From: Chloroflexota bacterium
GTDB lineage: Bacteria; Chloroflexota; Dehalococcoidia; Tepidiformales; Tepidiformaceae
Direction: 5' to 3'
DNA: 8,630 nt
NCBI GenBank assembly: GCA_021823905.1
Contig: JAKALX010000146.1
Span: forward strand, 1 to 8,630
Positions within the stretch are counted from its first letter, which is position 1, and every line of letters begins with the position of its first letter. Both the position numbers and the translations under genes were made by a program. This document shows, piece after piece, positions 6,557-8,630 of this stretch. The notes under the pieces were generated by a model. That model saw only the letters and a program-made list of their open reading frames with translations, did not search any database and was not told the DNA's origin.

Positions 6557-6574
6557 GCGGGCACGGTGGCCCGC
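6557..6574. terminator. GC-rich hairpin at the convergent purL / minus-operon junction
   Basis: GCGGGC (6557-6562) and GCCCGC (6569-6574) pair around a 6-nt loop within the 52-bp gap between the convergent stops. An outer 7-bp inverted repeat (GGCCGAT 6538-6544, ATCGGCC 6587-6593) frames it. A shared bidirectional terminator is plausible from position, though no T run is present on either side. Confidence 0.4.
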
Positions 6575-6583
6575 GGCTACCGG

Positions 6584-6826
6584 CTAATCGGCCCAGTCCG
6601 GCTTGCGGATCTGGCTGCGCTCCCGCCGCGACATCATCTTCTCGAAATCCTCGTTCGCCTTCCGCACCAGGTCGTCCATGTCGTCGCTGCCCAGCTTCAT
6701 CTCCGAGCTGCGCCAGCGCTTCAGCATGGCGCGGTCCTTGTCCGAAAGGCCTGCCTCCGCGGCAATCCGGTTGACGATGATCGTGAGCGCCTCGGCCAGC
6801 TCGTCGTCCGTAAATCGTACTTCCAT
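6584..6826 (-). CDS. Small hypothetical protein, 80 aa, paralogue of the upstream 83-aa protein
   Basis: An acidic and basic-rich helical protein with no signal peptide or membrane segment; I do not recognise its family. Its core VNRIAAEAGLSDKDRAMLKRW aligns with VSSVAIDNANLSEEGKEAIRKW in the gene just upstream, sharing an LS(D/E) turn followed by a helix ending K-W-R, so the two are tandem paralogues. The ATG at 6826 is supported by GAGGA about 8 nt upstream on the minus strand; a longer open frame reaching 7051 only shadows the neighbouring gene. It starts 2 nt after the stop of the 83-aa gene and is the last gene of a three-gene operon, probably translationally coupled. It ends DWAD at the convergent junction with purL. 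Confidence 0.75.
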   Translation of the reverse strand: MEVRFTDDELAEALTIIVNRIAAEAGLSDKDRAMLKRWRSSEMKLGSDDMDDLVRKANEDFEKMMSRRERSQIRKPDWAD

Positions 6827-6828
6827 GG

Positions 6829-7080
6829 CTACTTCCTCACCGTCTCGTACCAGCCGCGGCTCTTCACCCGGCGCATGAACTTCTCGTCGAGGTAGGCGTT
6901 GAGCGCCTTGTTCATGTCGCCGGTCAGCTTCTCGATCTCCGGGCTCGCCTCGCGGCGCGCGTTGCGCCATTTGCGGATAGCTTCCTTGCCCTCTTCCGAG
7001 AGGTTCGCGTTGTCGATCGCCACGGACGAGACGAGCATCATCAGCGACCACGTCTCTGGCTCTTCGAACAGCACAATCAT
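6829..7080 (-). CDS. Small hypothetical protein, 83 aa, middle gene of the crotonase operon
   Basis: Not a recognised family. The N-terminus MIVLFEEPETWSLMMLVSSVAI is moderately hydrophobic but interrupted by Glu and Pro, so probably not a true membrane anchor. The centre, ANLSEEGKEAIRKWRNARREASPEIEKLTGDMNKALNAYL, is predicted helical and resembles the 80-aa protein encoded next, with a shared LS turn and K-W-R motif. The C-terminal part is basic (KFMRRVKSRGWYETVRK). The ATG at 7080 lies 3 nt after the TGA of the crotonase gene, so translation is likely coupled to it. The tight packing and shared direction argue that these small proteins serve with the crotonase, but no activity can be assigned. 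Confidence 0.75.
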   Translation of the reverse strand: MIVLFEEPETWSLMMLVSSVAIDNANLSEEGKEAIRKWRNARREASPEIEKLTGDMNKALNAYLDEKFMRRVKSRGWYETVRK

Positions 7081-7083
7081 GTG

Positions 7084-7737
7084 TCAGTCACCTGTAAATC
7101 GTGGAGGCCGCTTTTCCTGGAACGCCGCCACCCCTTCCGCCCGATCTTTCGTGGTCTGGAGCAGCAACGTCAAATCGGTCTCGAACCGGAGCGCCTGGGC
7201 GAGGGGCATCTCGAGCCCTCGCCAGATGGCTTCTTTACCAAGTTGCACCGCGATCGGCCCGCGCGATGCGATTACACCGGCCAGACGGCGCGCCGCCGCG
7301 AGCGCCCCGCCCACCGGCGCCACTTCTGAAACCAGGCCGAGCGTCAGCGCCTGAGCCGCGCCGATCCGTCCCTGCGCTTCGAACACTTCGACCGTTCGTT
7401 GTGGGCCGAGGAGCTGGAGCATCCGGCGTCCTCCGAGCTCGGCAAGGCGCAGCACCGCGCCCTCGCCGCAGACGCGGATGTCGCAATGCAGCGCGACCGA
7501 GACAGCCGGGCCCGCGATCTCTCCCTCGAACGCGAACACCGTCGGCAGCAGGAACAGCTCAAATCGCCGCAGCCACTCCGGGCTCGGCTCCCAGCCGGGC
7601 GCGCCGTGCAGCACGACCACGCGCGCCAGCCCGTCTCGCAGGGCCTCCAGCTCGTCCCAGAGCCCGTCGGGGCTGGCTGTAGGCCCGAGATCGATCTCCG
7701 CCCACTTTCCCTCGTCGATCCGTGCCAGGCGTGCCAT
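7084..7737 (-). CDS. Divergent enoyl-CoA hydratase/isomerase (crotonase) family protein
   Basis: A 217-residue protein, about 40 shorter than typical crotonases (about 260), the shortage being in the N-terminal part. The family is clear from FAFEGEIAGPAVSVALHCDIRV (residues 68-89), the later QALTLGLVSEVAP and the C-terminal EGVAAFQEKRPPRFTGD. Aligned by CDI to rat enoyl-CoA hydratase, Glu164 is kept (Glu100), but Glu144 is Ser80 and the oxyanion-hole Gly141 position is Pro77. The GGG loop reads GPA, and the usual first oxyanion motif (SAGAD-like) is replaced by HGAPGWEPS at 44-52. Ordinary hydratase activity is therefore doubtful; an isomerase-like or non-enzymatic role is possible. The ATG at 7737 has no Shine-Dalgarno but has TACGAT 7 nt upstream. 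It leads an operon with two small paralogues. Confidence 0.85.
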   Translation of the reverse strand: MARLARIDEGKWAEIDLGPTASPDGLWDELEALRDGLARVVVLHGAPGWEPSPEWLRRFELFLLPTVFAFEGEIAGPAVSVALHCDIRVCGEGAVLRLAELGGRRMLQLLGPQRTVEVFEAQGRIGAAQALTLGLVSEVAPVGGALAAARRLAGVIASRGPIAVQLGKEAIWRGLEMPLAQALRFETDLTLLLQTTKDRAEGVAAFQEKRPPRFTGD

Positions 7738-7744
7738 CCGGCGA

Positions 7745-7750
7745 ATCGTA
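7745..7750 (-). promoter_or_regulatory. -10 element of a probable leaderless promoter for the crotonase operon
   Basis: Read on the minus strand, TACGAT fits TANNNT and lies 7 nt before the ATG at 7737. No Shine-Dalgarno sequence separates them. No clear -35 is seen. The signal is one of four with the same arrangement in this window. Confidence 0.45.
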
Positions 7751-7794
7751 ACGCATCGCCGCCCCTGCGCCGAAAGGCGCCGCCAACCGATCTC

Positions 7795-7833
7795 TTATCC
7801 GACATCTCGCGATTCCTTGGTATTATCCGATAA
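7795..7833. promoter_or_regulatory. Repeated TTATCCGA motif and palindrome in the divergent promoter region
   Basis: TTATCCGA occurs at 7795-7802 and again at 7823-7830, 28 bp apart (four 7-bp steps). The second copy is part of the palindrome TTATC-C-GATAA (7823-7833), which overlaps the -10 hexamer and reaches the start codon at 7834. Its position would suit an operator controlling the plus-strand gene; this is inference from position and symmetry. Confidence 0.4.
7821..7826 (+). promoter_or_regulatory. -10 element of a probable leaderless promoter for the 259-aa gene
   Basis: TATTAT is five of six to the sigma70 -10 consensus and lies 7 nt before the GTG at 7834. There is no Shine-Dalgarno sequence between them. 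This is the strongest -10 in the window by base match. Confidence 0.6.
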
Positions 7834-8613
7834 GTGACTGCCACGCCTGCCGGACCGGAACTCGCCGACGCCCCGCCTCTCGATGAGCCGGCCGGTCTTC
7901 CCGCGCCCGATGAGGCCCTCTTCCGCATGCGCCAGGCCGTTCTCGAAGGACAGCACTGGTTCGAGGCCGTCCTCGACGCCATCGGCCGCTGGCGCCTTCC
8001 CCACGAGCGAATCGGCGAACGCGACTACCGCTATCTCGTGGGTGGCGAGGCGTTCGACTGGCTCCTCCTTGCCGAACGGCTGATCGACGAGATGCCGGAC
8101 CTCGTTCCACCGGGTGAATCCAGGGCGCTCCTCTTCGACGGCCGCTGGCCGCTCGACATGGAAGACGCCGACTTTTGCGCCCGCCTCGGCCCGGCGAAGT
8201 ACAGCGCTCACCTGAACTATCTCTACGGTGTGCTCGTCGAAGAAGCCCTCCAGCTCAGCGTCGAGGAGGAGATCCACAAGGAGAACCGCAACCGCCCCTG
8301 GGGCCAGGATTCACGCTCCGACGAGACCCTCTACGAGCGCGTCTACGGCCACACGCGCCAGGAGCTGTTCGCCCTCTACTACGCCGACACCGGCGAGAAG
8401 ATCTGGCACGAGGTCTCGCTTGGCGGCTGGCGCGCGTTCACCTACTGGTGCTTTAAGCGCCGCCTTCGCTGCCAGGACAAAGCCCGCGTCGCCAGCGACA
8501 CCCGCAAGGGCCTCGCGCAGCTCACGCGCATGGAGCTGGCCGTCAGCGAACGCCGCCGCGGCCACACGCTGAACGAATCCGACTTCGCCGCCCGCTACTC
8601 CTCCCACGTCTAG
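7834..8613 (+). CDS. Hypothetical protein, 259 aa, unknown family
   Basis: I do not recognise the family. The first 25 or so residues are Pro/Ala-rich and probably disordered. The rest looks mainly helical and soluble, rich in Trp, Tyr, Arg and Glu, with no membrane segment or signal peptide. Conspicuous stretches are GERDYRYLVGGEAFDWLLLAERLIDEMP, RALLFDGRWPLDM, HLNYLYGVLVEEALQLSVEEEIHKENRNRPWG, a GHTRQELFALYYADTG segment, and a basic end (CFKRRLRCQDKARVASDTRKGL). The aromatic and charged residues in the middle could build an active or binding site, but no catalytic motif is identifiable. GTG 7834 is chosen because TATTAT lies 7 nt upstream; the next in-frame ATG is at 7927. Coding is supported by uninterrupted length, a coherent protein composition and a well-placed promoter. 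The protein ends His-Val, with its stop inside a 7-bp repeat. Confidence 0.75.
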   Translation: MTATPAGPELADAPPLDEPAGLPAPDEALFRMRQAVLEGQHWFEAVLDAIGRWRLPHERIGERDYRYLVGGEAFDWLLLAERLIDEMPDLVPPGESRALLFDGRWPLDMEDADFCARLGPAKYSAHLNYLYGVLVEEALQLSVEEEIHKENRNRPWGQDSRSDETLYERVYGHTRQELFALYYADTGEKIWHEVSLGGWRAFTYWCFKRRLRCQDKARVASDTRKGLAQLTRMELAVSERRRGHTLNESDFAARYSSHV

Positions 8614-8630
8614 CGTTCAGCGTCTATTGT
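8606..8630 (+). repeat. Heptanucleotide array at the right edge, overlapping a stop codon
   Basis: Units begin at 8606, 8613, 8620 and 8627, the last cut by the window end: ACGTCTA, then two GCGT-type units. They share the consensus RCGTCTA with the array upstream of purQ, and both arrays start with ACGTCTA in the same frame relative to the stop codon of the gene before. A TANNNT hexamer, TATTGT, occupies 8625-8630. Confidence 0.6.
8625..8630 (+). promoter_or_regulatory. Possible -10 element for a gene starting just outside the window
   Basis: TATTGT fits TANNNT and closes a 7-bp repeat array exactly as TACACT does before purQ. If the pattern holds, a plus-strand leaderless gene should begin at about 8637. 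This is a prediction; the downstream gene cannot be seen. Confidence 0.3.

Noticed and set aside
5620..6564. 314-codon minus-strand open frame opposite purL
   Set aside because: It lies antisense to conserved PurL motifs, has low-complexity Ala/Arg/Glu composition, and has no start signal.
6827..7051. N-terminal extension of the 80-aa protein to 7051 on the minus strand
   Set aside because: This part overlaps the 83-aa gene in another frame; a Shine-Dalgarno just before 6826 marks the true start.
1..8630. CRISPR array, tRNA, rRNA, insertion sequence or prophage genes
   Set aside because: No spaced direct repeats of CRISPR length, no cloverleaf or rRNA core sequence, and no transposase, integrase or phage structural frame was seen. 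The repeats present are contiguous 7-bp units, not repeat-spacer arrays.

Overview
This is a GC-rich bacterial window with short intergenic gaps. It holds housekeeping genes: a 7TM-HD c-di-AMP phosphodiesterase, PurQ and PurL. Between and beside them lie poorly described genes: a HicB-like protein, two tandem-repeat DUF4389 membrane proteins, a divergent crotonase, two small paralogous proteins and an unknown 259-residue protein. Four genes have no Shine-Dalgarno sequence and carry a TANNNT hexamer 6-7 nt before the start codon, which suggests leaderless transcription. With the PgpH-type HD protein and stand-alone small-type PurL and PurQ, this fits a Chloroflexota (Dehalococcoidia-like) genome best. 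That assignment is inference; no rRNA or marker phylogeny is available here.

Layout, left to right. Positions 1-954 (+) are the C-terminal part of a PgpH/YqfF-type HD phosphohydrolase. purQ (995-1696, +) follows from its own apparent leaderless promoter. Next come a HicB-like small protein (1814-2026), a 221-bp gap with a candidate sigma70 promoter, a DUF4389 membrane protein with two internal repeats (2248-2832), a strong 12-bp hairpin, and a larger DUF4389 protein with a C-terminal extracytoplasmic domain (2961-4223). purL (4309-6531) then begins from a second leaderless promoter. A convergent junction with a GC-rich hairpin separates it from a minus-strand operon read from 7737 to 6584: crotonase-like protein, 83-aa protein, 80-aa protein. 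A divergent promoter region (7738-7833) leads to an unrecognised plus-strand gene (7834-8613).

How the genes work together: PurQ makes ammonia from glutamine, and PurL uses it to make FGAM in purine synthesis. The third partner, PurS, is not in the window. The two pur genes are split by about 2.6 kb of unrelated genes, and each appears to have its own promoter. No function can be assigned to the minus-strand operon beyond crotonase fold membership.

The most unusual structure is non-coding. Degenerate arrays with an exact 7-bp period lie directly upstream of purQ and purL and at the right edge of the window. In each, the -10-like hexamer sits in the last units. A fourth heptanucleotide array lies inside the coding sequence of the larger DUF4389 gene. 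Two of the arrays begin over the stop codon of the preceding gene in the same register. These resemble in form the short heptanucleotide repeats known from cyanobacteria, but here they are tied to promoters.
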